Positions 1 to 7,887 of a DNA stretch of 17,406 bases are shown here, piece by piece. Each line of letters opens with the position of its first letter. Position 1 is the stretch's first letter. The DNA comes from an archaeon. GTDB taxonomy: Archaea; Nanobdellota; Nanobdellia; SCGC-AAA011-G17; GW2011-AR17. The position numbers and the translations under genes are program-made. Below the pieces are notes generated by a model that was not told the origin of the DNA, ran no database searches, and saw nothing but the letters and a program-made list of their open reading frames with translations. The stretch is taken from positions 1-17,406 of the forward strand of contig JAHFJF010000007.1 in the NCBI GenBank assembly GCA_023245975.1, written 5' to 3'.

Positions 1-7
1 TTATATA
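1..7 (+). promoter_or_regulatory. TATA box of copA
   Basis: TTATATA lies at the very start of the window, centred about 28 nt before the copA ATG at 32. That is the archaeal TATA-to-start distance and implies a leaderless or nearly leaderless mRNA. Any BRE or metal-responsive operator upstream is outside the window. Confidence 0.55.
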
Positions 8-31
8 GTGCAATATATCAAAATACGATAT

Positions 32-2638
32 ATGGCTAAAGATCCGGTCTGTGGCATGGAAGTTGATGAAAAAAAGTCTAAATTCATCTCTTCAAAAGAT
101 GGCAAGAAGTATTATTTCTGTTCCAAAAATTGCATGGATAATTTCAATGGAAGGGAATTGGCCACTAAAAAGATTAAACATGAATCACCAAATCATAGCA
201 ATCTTGCTAAGAAAGAAATCTCAATAGAAGGGATGCATTGCGCATCTTGTGCAGTAACAATTGAGAAATCATTATCAAAAATCAATGGTGTTGAGAAGGC
301 AAATGTTAATTTTGCTACTGCCAGGGCTTATATTAATTACGATGCATCCAAAACAAATACTAGTGAATTTGAGTTTACCATAAAAAAACTGGGCTACAAG
401 GCTGTTTCTTCATCATCTTTGAACCTTATTTTCATTGTAAATGGAATGGAATCAATGCATTGCGTAAATTTAGTAGATAAGGCAATAAGGTCTGTTAATG
501 GTGTTAATGATGTAAGCATAAACTTGGAATTAAGAAAAGCTTCTGTTGATGCAGTGCCAGGTGTCAACATAAATGATATTTTAAAAGCAATTAAAAATGC
601 TGGCTATTCTGCGGAGGTATTATCTGATTCATCAAGCGAAGAGTTGCATGACAGGGAAAAAGAAGCAAGGAAGAAGGAAATTAAGGATTACCGGCTCAAA
701 TTCCTAGTCTCATTGCTTTTCGGACTGCCACTGGCTTATTTATCAATGGGCCCTTCAATAGGCCTTCCACTTCCAGCATTTAGCGAGAGCATCTTAGCAG
801 TTGTAGAATTAATCCTGGCAAGCATAGTTATAGCGGTATCTTATACATTTTATATCAATGGAGTTAGGGCATTGTTTAACTTATCTCCTAACATGGATAG
901 TCTGGTTGCAATAGGCACAGGCTCAGCTTATTTGTACAGTATTTACATTGTTTTCAGGATATTATCTGATACTTCATCTTTGCATAACTTATATTTCGAA
1001 GTGGCAGCATTGCTGCTTGCGTTTATTCTATTAGGGAAGTGGCTGGAAGCAATAGCAAAAGGGAAAACATCAGAGGCAGTTAAGAAGCTTCTTGGCTTAA
1101 GCGCAAAGGAAGCGCATGTGGTAAGGGATGGCAGGGAAATAAAAATCAAGATAGAAGAGGTTATAGTCGGCGATATTATTATAGTAAAGCCAGGAGAGAA
1201 AATACCTGTTGACGGTATTATAATCGAAGGGAATTCTAGCATTGATGAGAGTATGGTAACCGGTGAAAGCATCCCAGTAGAAAAATCGAAAGGGGACAAG
1301 GTCATTGGCTCTACTATCAACAAGCACGGCACTTTTAAGTTTAAGGCGGAAAAAGTCGGCAGGGATACTTTGTTAGCACAGATAATACATCTAGTAGAGG
1401 AAGCCCAGGGGAGCAAAGCGCCGATTCAGGAATTAGTAGACAAGGTTTCTTTTTATTTCGTTCCAACAGTGATGGCTGTTGCTTTATTATCATTTGTTAC
1501 ATGGCTTATTGCTGGGCAGGGTTTTGAATTTTCATTATCTATGGGGATAGCGGTATTAATCATAGCATGCCCGTGTGCAATGGGCTTGGCAACGCCTACA
1601 GCAGTGATGGTAGGCACTGGCTTGGGCGCACAGCATGGAATTCTTTTCAAGACAGCAGCTTCTTTGCAGGAGGTTAATGAGGCAGATATTTTTGTTTTTG
1701 ACAAGACAGGCACATTAACTTTTGGCAAGCCGGAAGTGACGGATATTATCGCTTCAAAGGATTCTACAGAGAGAGAGGTATTGCTTTATGCATCTATAGC
1801 AGAGAAGCGATCAGAACATCCATTGGCAGATGCCATACTTTCATCAGCAAAATCTAAGAAGATTAATGTTCCAGAGCCTTCAAAGTTTAACTCAATCTCA
1901 GGAAAAGGAGTAATAGTAACTTATGTCAACAAGGAGATAATAATCGGCACAAGGAAATTATTTGAAGAAGAGAAAATCAATTGGAAAAGTTTTTCAGAAA
2001 AATTAGAAAATCTTGAATCAGAAGGTAAGACGGCCGTTTTAGTGGCCGCAGGAAAAAAGGCAATAGGCATAATAGCAGTCATGGATAAATTGAAGCCGGA
2101 TGCATTTCAGGCAATTTCTGAACTGAAAAGGATTGGCAAGGTTCCGATGATGATAACTGGCGACAATAAACTGACAGCTAAGGCAATAGCAAAGGAAGCA
2201 GGCATAGAAAAATTCATTGCAGAAGTTTTGCCTCAAGATAAAGAGGCTAAAGTTGTGGAATTGCAGTCAAAAGGAAAGAAGGTAGCAATGATTGGTGATG
2301 GAATAAACGATGCACCGGCATTGGCTAAAGCAGATGTGGGAATTGCTTTAGGATCTGGCACAGACATAGCAATTGAAGCCGGTGATGTTATTATTGTTAA
2401 GAATAATGTGATGGACGTTGTTAATGCAGTAAAATTAAGCAAACATTCTATTTACAAGATAAAACAAAATCTTTTTTGGGCTTTTTTCTACAACATAATA
2501 GGCATCCCAGTAGCAGCCGGCATTCTTTTTCCATTTACTGGATGGGTATTGAATCCCGTAATTGCTGGGGCAGCCATGGCTTTCAGCTCTGTTAGCGTTG
2601 TATCCAATTCTTTGCTGATGAAAAGGTTCAAGCTCTAA
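32..2638 (+). CDS. copA: Cu(I)-exporting P1B-type ATPase with YHS and HMA domains
   Basis: This is an integral membrane pump that couples ATP hydrolysis to export of a soft metal, most likely Cu(I). From the ATG at 32 it has 868 residues. An N-terminal YHS/TRASH-like domain (about 1-40) carries C7, C30 and C34. A first HMA domain has GMHCASC at 67-73, and a second HMA-like domain has GMESMHC at 138-144, so its CxxC is reduced to SxxC. The catalytic core follows: TGES 410-413, CPC 513-515 in the transport helix, phosphorylation site DKTGT at D557, HP 596-597 and GDGIND 755-760. The late helices contain YN and M-x2-SS, the residues that with CPC mark Cu(I) ATPases. An in-frame GTG at 8 would add eight residues, but the TATA box at 1-7 puts transcription start close to 32, so the ATG is preferred. 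The 3' end overlaps the convergent DUF47 gene by 4 nt. Family assignment is certain; Cu(I) rather than Ag(I) is inferred. Confidence 0.95.
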   Translation: MAKDPVCGMEVDEKKSKFISSKDGKKYYFCSKNCMDNFNGRELATKKIKHESPNHSNLAKKEISIEGMHCASCAVTIEKSLSKINGVEKANVNFATARAYINYDASKTNTSEFEFTIKKLGYKAVSSSSLNLIFIVNGMESMHCVNLVDKAIRSVNGVNDVSINLELRKASVDAVPGVNINDILKAIKNAGYSAEVLSDSSSEELHDREKEARKKEIKDYRLKFLVSLLFGLPLAYLSMGPSIGLPLPAFSESILAVVELILASIVIAVSYTFYINGVRALFNLSPNMDSLVAIGTGSAYLYSIYIVFRILSDTSSLHNLYFEVAALLLAFILLGKWLEAIAKGKTSEAVKKLLGLSAKEAHVVRDGREIKIKIEEVIVGDIIIVKPGEKIPVDGIIIEGNSSIDESMVTGESIPVEKSKGDKVIGSTINKHGTFKFKAEKVGRDTLLAQIIHLVEEAQGSKAPIQELVDKVSFYFVPTVMAVALLSFVTWLIAGQGFEFSLSMGIAVLIIACPCAMGLATPTAVMVGTGLGAQHGILFKTAASLQEVNEADIFVFDKTGTLTFGKPEVTDIIASKDSTEREVLLYASIAEKRSEHPLADAILSSAKSKKINVPEPSKFNSISGKGVIVTYVNKEIIIGTRKLFEEEKINWKSFSEKLENLESEGKTAVLVAAGKKAIGIIAVMDKLKPDAFQAISELKRIGKVPMMITGDNKLTAKAIAKEAGIEKFIAEVLPQDKEAKVVELQSKGKKVAMIGDGINDAPALAKADVGIALGSGTDIAIEAGDVIIVKNNVMDVVNAVKLSKHSIYKIKQNLFWAFFYNIIGIPVAAGILFPFTGWVLNPVIAGAAMAFSSVSVVSNSLLMKRFKL

Positions 2639-3303
2639 GCTTGCCTTAACAATTTCAAGACTATCACTTTGTCGCAGCAATCCTCTACGGAATCAGCTAT
2701 AGATGATATAAAACCTGCAATATCCGTTAATAGCCTGCTTGTGACTGCTTCTATCTTCTTGTCGAACATGACCTTGTCAAAGACTTCTTTTTTCAAGACA
2801 TCGCAGTTATGCTCCATCAGCTTGGCTGCCTTGATATTATCCATTAATGATTCTTTATTCTCAAACATGTCTTCAAGCACAGTCTGCAATTGTGTTACAG
2901 ATTTTCTGCTCTCTTCGAAAAGCTTCCAATAGGTATTCTTCACAGGCTCTGGGAATTTCTTGTCTCTCATATACCCGAATGCATTTACGGAATTTTGCAT
3001 ATTATCTATTACATCATCTATGTAGATTGCAAGCTCATGCAGTTGCGTCCTCATTCCAGGCAGAAATGCTCCCCCGTAAAGATGGAATATTATCTTTGCT
3101 ATTATCTGGTCAGCGTTTTTCTCATGCTTGGTAACGTCTGCAGCCTTGGCAGCAACAACATCAAAATCTCCATCCAACAAACCTTTTACACATGCAGCAA
3201 AAGATTCATTTGCAACAACAATCTCTGCCAATAATGCCCTAAATAGCTCTACTGTTTCTTTTTCCTTGTCCCTTCCAAACAATGGAAGTATTTTAAATGC
3301 CAT
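2635..3303 (-). CDS. DUF47 / PhoU-like phosphate transport accessory protein
   Basis: A 222-residue, all-helical soluble protein of the DUF47 family (distant PhoU relatives, also called Pit accessory proteins). It is thought to bind metal and modulate the adjacent PiT permease at the cytoplasmic membrane face. The sequence shows the N-terminal [11 protein letters not shown] start typical of the family, a helix carrying E61-x3-D65 (HEKNAD), and an acidic DDVID cluster at 96-100, equivalent to the metal-binding ExxxD and DxxxD motifs of PhoU folds. Length matches the family. It lies 46 nt downstream of the PiT gene on the same strand, the usual pairing. The start at 3303 is supported by a G-rich Shine-Dalgarno (GGGGGAG on the minus strand) 7 nt upstream. 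Family call is firm; the regulatory role is inferred from family and context. Confidence 0.88.
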   Translation of the reverse strand: MAFKILPLFGRDKEKETVELFRALLAEIVVANESFAACVKGLLDGDFDVVAAKAADVTKHEKNADQIIAKIIFHLYGGAFLPGMRTQLHELAIYIDDVIDNMQNSVNAFGYMRDKKFPEPVKNTYWKLFEESRKSVTQLQTVLEDMFENKESLMDNIKAAKLMEHNCDVLKKEVFDKVMFDKKIEAVTSRLLTDIAGFISSIADSVEDCCDKVIVLKLLRQA

Positions 3304-3310
3304 CTTTTTT

Positions 3311-3343
3311 CTCCCCCAGTTTTCGTAATCTTCTTTTATATTT
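3311..3343 (-). promoter_or_regulatory. Possible internal promoter and Shine-Dalgarno for the DUF47 gene
   Basis: On the minus strand the short gap after the PiT stop contains an AAATATAA element (about 3335-3343), followed by GGGGGAG (about 3311-3317) 7 nt before the ATG at 3303. The GGAG part can pair with the 16S rRNA 3' end. The TATA-like element would start a transcript only about 10 nt before the ATG, so the gene may be read both from the PiT transcript and from its own start. The promoter part is weaker evidence than the ribosome binding site. Confidence 0.45.
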
Positions 3344-3349
3344 AAGCTT

Positions 3350-4300
3350 TTATGTGAGTATGCTGTTTATCAATACTGCAAGCAAGGCAGCAATTAATGG
3401 TGATGTTATCCAGCTAAGCCCGATTTTCTTGACAGTCCCCATGTCTAATGATGCAACACCTTTTACCAAGCCAACTCCAATTAATGAGCCAAGCATTGCA
3501 GGCGTAGTTGATGTTGGTATCCCGAACAAAGTGAAAAAGTATATAGTAATTGCAGTTGCGAATTGTATGCTCAATGCCATTATAGCATCAAGCTGCATTA
3601 TATCCCTGCTGATGGTCCTTATTACTCTCCTGCCGAATATGGCGGCCCCAATTGATAATGCAATTCCTCCTATCAGTCCGCCTAGAAAAGGTCCTACAAT
3701 CCCATTTCCGACAACTAAGCCCATTGCATTGCCGATTCCATTGGCTCCGACGCTATATGCAAGTAAGATTGAGCTTATGACCAAGAGCATAGCTATCATG
3801 TTTTCATATCGCAAGAATGGAAGGTTGAACAGGGATTTTGTGATATATTTGTAAATTATATAGCCGACAATTATTGCTACAATTGGAGTCACTAATCCTG
3901 CTATAAAGATAGTATATACCTTTGCCCAGTTAGTTTCCAAGCCATGAGTTACTCCAATGCCAACAATTCCACCAAGTATTGCTGGAGTAGTTGATACTGG
4001 TATGCCGGCAGATGCAAACAATGTTATCATTATTGCTGTTGCGAGCAGGATAGAGATCAATGCGCTGATAGGCGTAGTGGGTGCATTAATTATCCCAGTG
4101 CTGATAGTCTTGATTGTATGAAATCCTTGGATGCTTGCGCCGATAATGACGAATATAGAAAATAAAATTAATGCGCTCCTATAGCTTAATGTTCCTGCCC
4201 CGATTGCAGGCCCGAAAGAGTTTGCGGCGTCATTCGCCCCCATGTTTAAGCCGACAAATAATCCTGATAATAGTAATGCTGCTCCGAGCAAATCAATCAT
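3350..4300 (-). CDS. pit: PiT-family inorganic phosphate permease
   Basis: A 316-residue polytopic membrane protein of the PiT (PF01384) family, which moves phosphate, or in some members sulfate, with Na+ or H+. The family's internal duplication is clear. Repeat 1 has GANDAANSFG (21-30) and GIPVSTTPA (99-107); repeat 2 has GANGIGNAMG (185-194) and GIPTSTTPA (260-268). In repeat 2 the usual GANDxxNA aspartate is Gly188. In both halves the position after STT, commonly His in relatives, is Pro. The gene is followed by a DUF47 partner, which favours phosphate as substrate. A TATA box centred about 24 nt before the ATG supports the start at 4300 and a leaderless message. Substrate and coupling ion are not readable from the sequence. 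Confidence 0.9.
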   Translation of the reverse strand: MIDLLGAALLLSGLFVGLNMGANDAANSFGPAIGAGTLSYRSALILFSIFVIIGASIQGFHTIKTISTGIINAPTTPISALISILLATAIMITLFASAGIPVSTTPAILGGIVGIGVTHGLETNWAKVYTIFIAGLVTPIVAIIVGYIIYKYITKSLFNLPFLRYENMIAMLLVISSILLAYSVGANGIGNAMGLVVGNGIVGPFLGGLIGGIALSIGAAIFGRRVIRTISRDIMQLDAIMALSIQFATAITIYFFTLFGIPTSTTPAMLGSLIGVGLVKGVASLDMGTVKKIGLSWITSPLIAALLAVLINSILT

Positions 4301-4320
4301 AGGAATATCCAGTTCTTAAT

Positions 4321-4328
4321 ATTTAAAT
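4321..4328 (-). promoter_or_regulatory. TATA box of the PiT gene
   Basis: ATTTAAAT, centred about 24 nt upstream of the ATG at 4300 in the 61-nt gap between the membrane-protein gene and the PiT gene. It implies that PiT-DUF47 can be transcribed independently of the upstream gene. Confidence 0.5.
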
Positions 4329-4361
4329 AGTTTCTTAACTTTCATATATAGTATTACTTTT

Positions 4362-4760
4362 CTATACGCTTGCATAGATTGATATAAAAGTTACCATTCC
4401 GATTACTACGGCAATTTCAGCAAAAAGCAGTGTCAATAATAGAAGGAATGCCATTGACAATGAATATTGCCATTTTATTTTATAAACGGTTTTTGCCAGG
4501 AAGTAGAATGCAAGAATTTCTACTGTTACAAAAAAAAGGTACAGCCCCAGCTTGTTTGCATTTGCTAAGCTAACAACCATTGTAAGGAAAAGGTCAAAGA
4601 CTCCTGCTATTATCGCAGTCTTGAATGCAAAGATTGGCCTTTTCTCCTTGAATTTCATCTTTTTTGAGAGATAAGAAAGCAGATAATAAGCAAAAAGTAT
4701 GAATGCAAATGTGGTTAAAACTTGTGTTAAGTAAAGCAATGTAGACTCTGACATCAACAT
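4362..4760 (-). CDS. Small four-helix membrane protein, unrecognised
   Basis: I do not recognise this protein. The reading frame gives 132 residues with about four hydrophobic segments (roughly 9-30, 45-66, 70-92 and 97-129), separated by a basic loop at 31-43 (KKMKFKEKR), so it is very likely an integral membrane protein. It has no catalytic motif that I can identify. Two starts are possible: ATG 4760, or ATG 4754 two codons later. The TATA box at 4778-4785 is about 21 nt from the first and 27 nt from the second, so 4754 (130 residues) fits the leaderless pattern of this window better. It is upstream of and codirectional with the PiT-DUF47 genes, but those have their own promoter, so a role in phosphate uptake is only a possibility. 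Confidence 0.7.
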   Translation of the reverse strand: MLMSESTLLYLTQVLTTFAFILFAYYLLSYLSKKMKFKEKRPIFAFKTAIIAGVFDLFLTMVVSLANANKLGLYLFFVTVEILAFYFLAKTVYKIKWQYSLSMAFLLLLTLLFAEIAVVIGMVTFISIYASV

Positions 4761-4777
4761 AATATTTGTCTTTTAGA

Positions 4778-4785
4778 TTTATAAG
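4778..4785 (-). promoter_or_regulatory. TATA box of the 132-aa membrane protein gene
   Basis: CTTATAAA on the minus strand. Its centre is about 27 nt from the ATG at 4754, which favours that ATG over the one at 4760. It lies in a short divergent intergenic region shared with the plus-strand gene starting at 4834. Confidence 0.5.
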
Positions 4786-4802
4786 CCTTTCTTTCCAAAA
4801 AG

Positions 4803-4810
4803 TTTTTAAG
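4803..4810 (+). promoter_or_regulatory. TATA box of the 164-aa protein gene
   Basis: TTTTTAAG, centred about 27 nt before the ATG at 4834. It is back to back with the minus-strand TATA box at 4778-4785, so two divergent genes share about 70 nt of promoter region. Confidence 0.4.
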
Positions 4811-4833
4811 ATAGCGAATTAACTATTAAATCC

Positions 4834-5328
4834 ATGAAAAAAGAGTCTTACTCATTTCTTTTGAAAAAACACAAGGAAGAGGCATCAGATTTTTTAGCCG
4901 AGCAAGATGCGATAGTAAATTTCCTTAATTCTCCTGCTAGAAAGAACTGGCTCAAGATTGTTGGGCTAAAGAAGCAGGAGATAAATAAAGTTTCAAGAGT
5001 TATTGACCACTATTCAAAGCTGAAGGTCACCTTGGAAAATAAGAAAAAGCCAAGAAACAGGAAAGGTATAATCGCCATAGAGGATGCATGTTTAAGATTG
5101 GTTTTCCAGGCTAAGGTGGTACGAATGTCAAATGTAAAAACTAGGCTTGAAAAATTGAAGGCTTTAGGTCAATTGTTGGCTTCAGAATACAAAGGTTCGG
5201 TATTATTGAACACATACCAGGCAGAAAAGATTGCAGTTTTATCCGGCTCTAAGAACATGGCGACTGATTTTGTTGTTTTTGATGCTAATAATAATAAAAT
5301 TGTGGCAGTAGAATTAGAGAAGCACTAA
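4834..5328 (+). CDS. Unrecognised small basic protein
   Basis: A 164-residue protein I cannot assign to a family. It is Lys-rich and mostly helical to about residue 130, with a strongly basic patch near residues 68-77 (ENKKKPRNRK). A short beta-like tail ends in DFVVFDANNNKIVAVELE, a D...ExE arrangement that faintly recalls a nuclease hairpin but is not enough to call one. There is no signal peptide or membrane segment, so it is probably cytoplasmic, and nucleic-acid binding would fit its charge. A TATA-like TTTTTAAG at 4803-4810 sits 27 nt before the ATG, supporting this start as leaderless. Its stop overlaps the stop of the convergent guaB-family gene by 4 nt, the same junction as copA/DUF47. 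Confidence 0.72.
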   Translation: MKKESYSFLLKKHKEEASDFLAEQDAIVNFLNSPARKNWLKIVGLKKQEINKVSRVIDHYSKLKVTLENKKKPRNRKGIIAIEDACLRLVFQAKVVRMSNVKTRLEKLKALGQLLASEYKGSVLLNTYQAEKIAVLSGSKNMATDFVVFDANNNKIVAVELEKH

Positions 5329-6794
5329 TCTTCGCCTTCTGCATGCGGTGTAGCTTCTTTCATGGCGGCAGAAGTTCCTCTTACAAAATAATGCCCATTT
5401 CTATAGCTTTCAATTGTCCTTGCATTGATATAGCTTGCTCCTGATCTTACGCCACCTAATAATTTTTTGATTAATGGTTCAACTGGTCCCTTGTATTGGA
5501 CATACTTCGCTATACCTTCAGGCGAATAGTCCGTTAAATCATCATCTGTCCTTTTCTTGTCAGTCCTTTGCAGGTTTGCTTCTTCAGATGCCATGCCCAT
5601 ATATACTTTTACCCTTCTTCCGTTTTTTGTTGCGATTTTTCCTGGTGATTCATCTGTTCCAGCAAGCATATTCCCAAGCATCACAGTATTTGCACCACCG
5701 ACAATGGCCTTGCAAATGTCTCCAGATTTCCGGATTCCACCATCTGCAATTATTGGCACCCCATGCTTTTTAGCCTCTTCGACGCATCTGATTATTGCTG
5801 TTAGCTGCGGCACACCAGCACCAGTTACCTCTCTTGTTGTGCAGACAGAACCGCCGCCAATTCCCACCTTGACGCAATCTGCTCCTGCACCAAGCAACCT
5901 TTTGACACCGTCTTCAGTGGCAACATTTCCTGCAATCACTTCTATTGTAGGGTTGTATCTTTTTTTGAGTTCTTCAACTGTCTTTAGCGCATGCTTTGCA
6001 TGCCCCTGTGCAATATCTACGACAAGCACATCTGTACCAGCTTTTACAAGCGCATCTGCTCTTTCTAGGTAATCATCATCAGTCCCTGTTGCAGCTCCAA
6101 CTAAAAGTCTTCCCTTGCCATCCAAAGCTGCATTTCTGTATTCTTCAATTTTTCTTATATCTTTTGCAGTAACAAGTCCATACAAATTTCCCGAATCATC
6201 TACCAATGGTAGTTTTTCTATCCTGTGCCTGTAAAGCAGCTTTTTTGCATCTTCTTGTTTTATTTCTGCGGGTGCAGTCTTTAGATTTTCAAATGGTGTC
6301 ATTACTTCTGCTACTAATTTGCTTTCGAGGATTTCAGCTGCCTTCATATCCCTAGAAGTCAATATTCCTAGTAATTGTCTTCCATTTGTTACTAGCAGCC
6401 CTGAAACATTATACTTGTGCATCATCTCGGCTGCTTCTTCCATAGTTGCATCTTTCTTTATGGTGTACGGATCTTCTATTACATGTGTTCTCCATCTTTT
6501 CACTTTTTTCACTTCATTTACAGTATCTTCTATTGACCGATATCTGTGTATTATTCCAATTCCACCTTGCCTTGCCATTGCTATGGCCATTGACGATTCT
6601 GTTACAGAATTCATGTTTGCCGACACTATTGGAATATTAAGCGAGATTCTCTTTGTCAATTTTGTAGTAAGGTCAACATCTCTTCTGCTTCTTATTTCGG
6701 AATACTCTGGCTCTAAAGTTACATCGTCATAGGTTAATGCAGTGTCTAGTTGAAGTATTTCTTTCCCGGATAATTGAAAGGCATATTTCTTCAT
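5325..6794 (-). CDS. IMPDH/GMP-reductase family enzyme with CBS domains (possibly GMP reductase)
   Basis: A 489-residue TIM-barrel purine enzyme of the IMPDH/GMPR superfamily with a tandem CBS module at about 108-215. The catalytic loop GGGSVCTT places the nucleophile at Cys318 and Thr at 320. DGGIRKSGDI (351-360) and GNMLAGTDESPG (374-385) are the phosphate- and purine-binding segments. By default it would be called IMP dehydrogenase. However, the flap region (398-436, starting GMASEEANLQRTDKK) has no Arg-Tyr-Phe of the kind that supplies the Arg-Tyr dyad activating water in IMPDH, and the flap opens GMAS rather than GMGS. GMP reductases lack this dyad, and CBS-containing GMP reductases are known. 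A GMP-to-IMP role is therefore at least as likely. Its ATG overlaps the stop of the upstream phosphoribosyltransferase gene (TAATG), so the two are translationally coupled. Family is certain; the reaction is open. Confidence 0.85.
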   Translation of the reverse strand: MKKYAFQLSGKEILQLDTALTYDDVTLEPEYSEIRSRRDVDLTTKLTKRISLNIPIVSANMNSVTESSMAIAMARQGGIGIIHRYRSIEDTVNEVKKVKRWRTHVIEDPYTIKKDATMEEAAEMMHKYNVSGLLVTNGRQLLGILTSRDMKAAEILESKLVAEVMTPFENLKTAPAEIKQEDAKKLLYRHRIEKLPLVDDSGNLYGLVTAKDIRKIEEYRNAALDGKGRLLVGAATGTDDDYLERADALVKAGTDVLVVDIAQGHAKHALKTVEELKKRYNPTIEVIAGNVATEDGVKRLLGAGADCVKVGIGGGSVCTTREVTGAGVPQLTAIIRCVEEAKKHGVPIIADGGIRKSGDICKAIVGGANTVMLGNMLAGTDESPGKIATKNGRRVKVYMGMASEEANLQRTDKKRTDDDLTDYSPEGIAKYVQYKGPVEPLIKKLLGGVRSGASYINARTIESYRNGHYFVRGTSAAMKEATPHAEGED

Positions 6795-7579
6795 TATTTC
6801 ACCCGGTACTTCTTCATTATCTCTTCATCAGTTAGCCCCATCATTTCATATCTGTCATATTGTATCCACGGTCCAAATTTATCTCCCCATTTCCCCTTGC
6901 AGTAAAATATATTTGTTGTTACATCAGGGAATAATCTTATGAAATTCTCATCAACATGTTCTCCCAGGAATTGTTTCAGGTCATGTGTGGCGACAATTAA
7001 TCTTCTTTCAGTGAAATATTCATATTTGGCATCAAAAATCTCTTCTGGGCACCTAAGCCTTATATAATCTATTAGTTGGAGCATAGAGAAATTTATTGCC
7101 CTTAATTCTAATGGTGATGGATATTTGCTAGGTTTTGTTTTGATTTCATCGTTTAACTGGATGTCATTTCCAATCATTATTAGAGGCGACTGTTTTTTTC
7201 TAAGTGGTGTATGCAGTTCTATGTCCTTTACTAGAGCCTTAATTGTGTTTCCCGTATCGAAACAGTCATCACAAAGTAATACAGTATCCTTTTCAGAAAT
7301 CCTGCTCAGAGAAGGTGCCCATCCTTCTACTATTACCTCTCCGGGCCTGTTTTCGTAGCTGTATTCATGTGCAACGACAGAACCAGTTATTAGTTTGAGT
7401 CCGTGATTTTCCTTTGAATACCTCAACTTGAAATATTCCGAAATTGGCCCAGCAATATAATTTCCGCCGCGTGTGACACCATAAATGAAAGTAGGCCTTA
7501 CTCCTGAATTGTAAAGCTTTTCTGCAAGAGAGAAAGAATCATCACGCTCTTCTTCCATGCTTATTTCAACTTTTTTCAT
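6794..7579 (-). CDS. PRPP-dependent (type I) phosphoribosyltransferase
   Basis: A 261-residue cytoplasmic protein with the type I phosphoribosyltransferase core. GVTRGGNYIAGPISEYF (34-50) matches the RGG strand-loop-helix of purine phosphoribosyltransferases. VLLCDDCFDTGNT (100-112) is the PRPP-binding loop with its acidic pair D104-D105 and DTG. The C-terminal 130 residues, rich in aromatic and charged residues, extend beyond the compact core of xanthine/guanine phosphoribosyltransferases, and I do not recognise them. It probably transfers a purine base to PRPP to form the nucleotide. The immediately downstream coupled IMPDH/GMPR-family gene points to guanine, xanthine or hypoxanthine as substrate. 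A TATA box lies about 30 nt before the ATG at 7579. A second Met at residue 8 is a less favoured start. Fold is firm, base specificity is inferred. Confidence 0.82.
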   Translation of the reverse strand: MKKVEISMEEERDDSFSLAEKLYNSGVRPTFIYGVTRGGNYIAGPISEYFKLRYSKENHGLKLITGSVVAHEYSYENRPGEVIVEGWAPSLSRISEKDTVLLCDDCFDTGNTIKALVKDIELHTPLRKKQSPLIMIGNDIQLNDEIKTKPSKYPSPLELRAINFSMLQLIDYIRLRCPEEIFDAKYEYFTERRLIVATHDLKQFLGEHVDENFIRLFPDVTTNIFYCKGKWGDKFGPWIQYDRYEMMGLTDEEIMKKYRVK

Positions 7580-7605
7580 TAGCCACTGCGAACAGCACTA
7601 GCAAA

Positions 7606-7613
7606 TATATAAG
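7606..7613 (-). promoter_or_regulatory. TATA box of the phosphoribosyltransferase-guaB operon
   Basis: CTTATATA on the minus strand, centred about 30 nt before the ATG at 7579. It would drive the two-gene purine-salvage operon with a leader of only a few nucleotides. Confidence 0.55.
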
Positions 7614-7632
7614 CTTTTTGTAGAATGGAAAT

Positions 7633-7652
7633 AAAAAAATCTGGGGCTCCAG
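7633..7652 (-). terminator. Short hairpin plus T-run terminator of the small minus-strand gene
   Basis: On the minus strand CTGG-AGCC-CCAG (from 7652 down to 7641) can form a 4-bp stem, followed after one base by seven T (7639-7633). It lies 20 nt after the stop codon of the 39-codon ORF and before the promoter of the next operon. The T-run alone would be a plausible archaeal terminator; the short stem is suggestive. Confidence 0.45.
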
Positions 7653-7672
7653 CGGAAGATGAAATAGCATGA

Positions 7673-7792
7673 TTATGCCATTTCGTTTTCAACTGGAAAA
7701 ATTAGCGTACCCCCAAAATGCTTCACTATACCCCTTGCTAATAAGTTCCCCAGCAAATTAAGATCATAGAAAGATATTTCGGCATGAACCAT
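7673..7792 (-). CDS. Probable 39-aa small protein
   Basis: This tiny gene has no recognised family. From the ATG at 7792 the product is 39 residues, beginning MVHAEISFYDLNLLGNLLAR and ending in VENEMA, with a mildly hydrophobic central stretch. Support comes from architecture rather than homology. A good TATA box (CTTATATA, 7817-7824) is centred 28 nt before this ATG, and a hairpin/T-run follows the stop, so promoter, ORF and terminator form a compact unit. The same frame stays open upstream to a TTG at 7885 (70 codons), but that longer version would start inside the promoter of the divergent gene and would contain the TATA box. The whole unit could instead be a small RNA. It occupies most of the 308-nt gap between the two larger genes at 7580-7887. 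Confidence 0.45.
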   Translation of the reverse strand: MVHAEISFYDLNLLGNLLARGIVKHFGGTLIFPVENEMA

Positions 7793-7816
7793 TTTATTTC
7801 TGGAAAACATACTGAC

Positions 7817-7824
7817 TATATAAG
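7817..7824. promoter_or_regulatory. Near-symmetric TATA element, usable on both strands
   Basis: TATATAAG on the plus strand, CTTATATA on the minus strand. On the minus strand it is centred 28 nt before the ATG at 7792. On the plus strand it is centred about 28 nt before an in-frame TTG at 7849 that would add 13 residues to the 225-aa protein. The minus-strand use is preferred because it leads to an ATG and because the plus gene has its own TATA box closer to its ATG. Confidence 0.45.
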
Positions 7825-7858
7825 CTTTTTCTGAAATTAAAAGAGAACTTGAGAAAGC

Positions 7859-7866
7859 TTTTAAAT
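7859..7866 (+). promoter_or_regulatory. TATA box of the 225-aa protein gene
   Basis: TTTTAAAT, centred about 26 nt before the ATG at 7888. It decides the start in favour of that ATG over the upstream TTG at 7849. Confidence 0.5.
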
Positions 7867-7887
7867 CATCTAGCATTTCTTTCAAAT

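Noticed and set aside
943..1416. 157-codon minus-strand open frame inside copA
   Set aside because: It lies wholly within a gene with every P-type ATPase motif intact, and there is no supporting promoter.
3297..3854. 185-codon plus-strand open frame opposite the PiT gene
   Set aside because: It is antisense to a conserved membrane protein; its hydrophobicity is the mirror of the transmembrane codons.
5557..6072. 171-codon plus-strand open frame opposite the IMPDH/GMPR-family gene
   Set aside because: It is a low-complexity, Ser/Pro/Ala-rich antisense shadow of a clearly homologous enzyme, with no promoter or ribosome binding site at its start.
7614..7672. Possible tRNA or C/D-box RNA in the gap after the small ORF
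   Set aside because: There is no T-loop, cloverleaf or paired C and D boxes. The only structure seen is the short hairpin and T-run called as a terminator.
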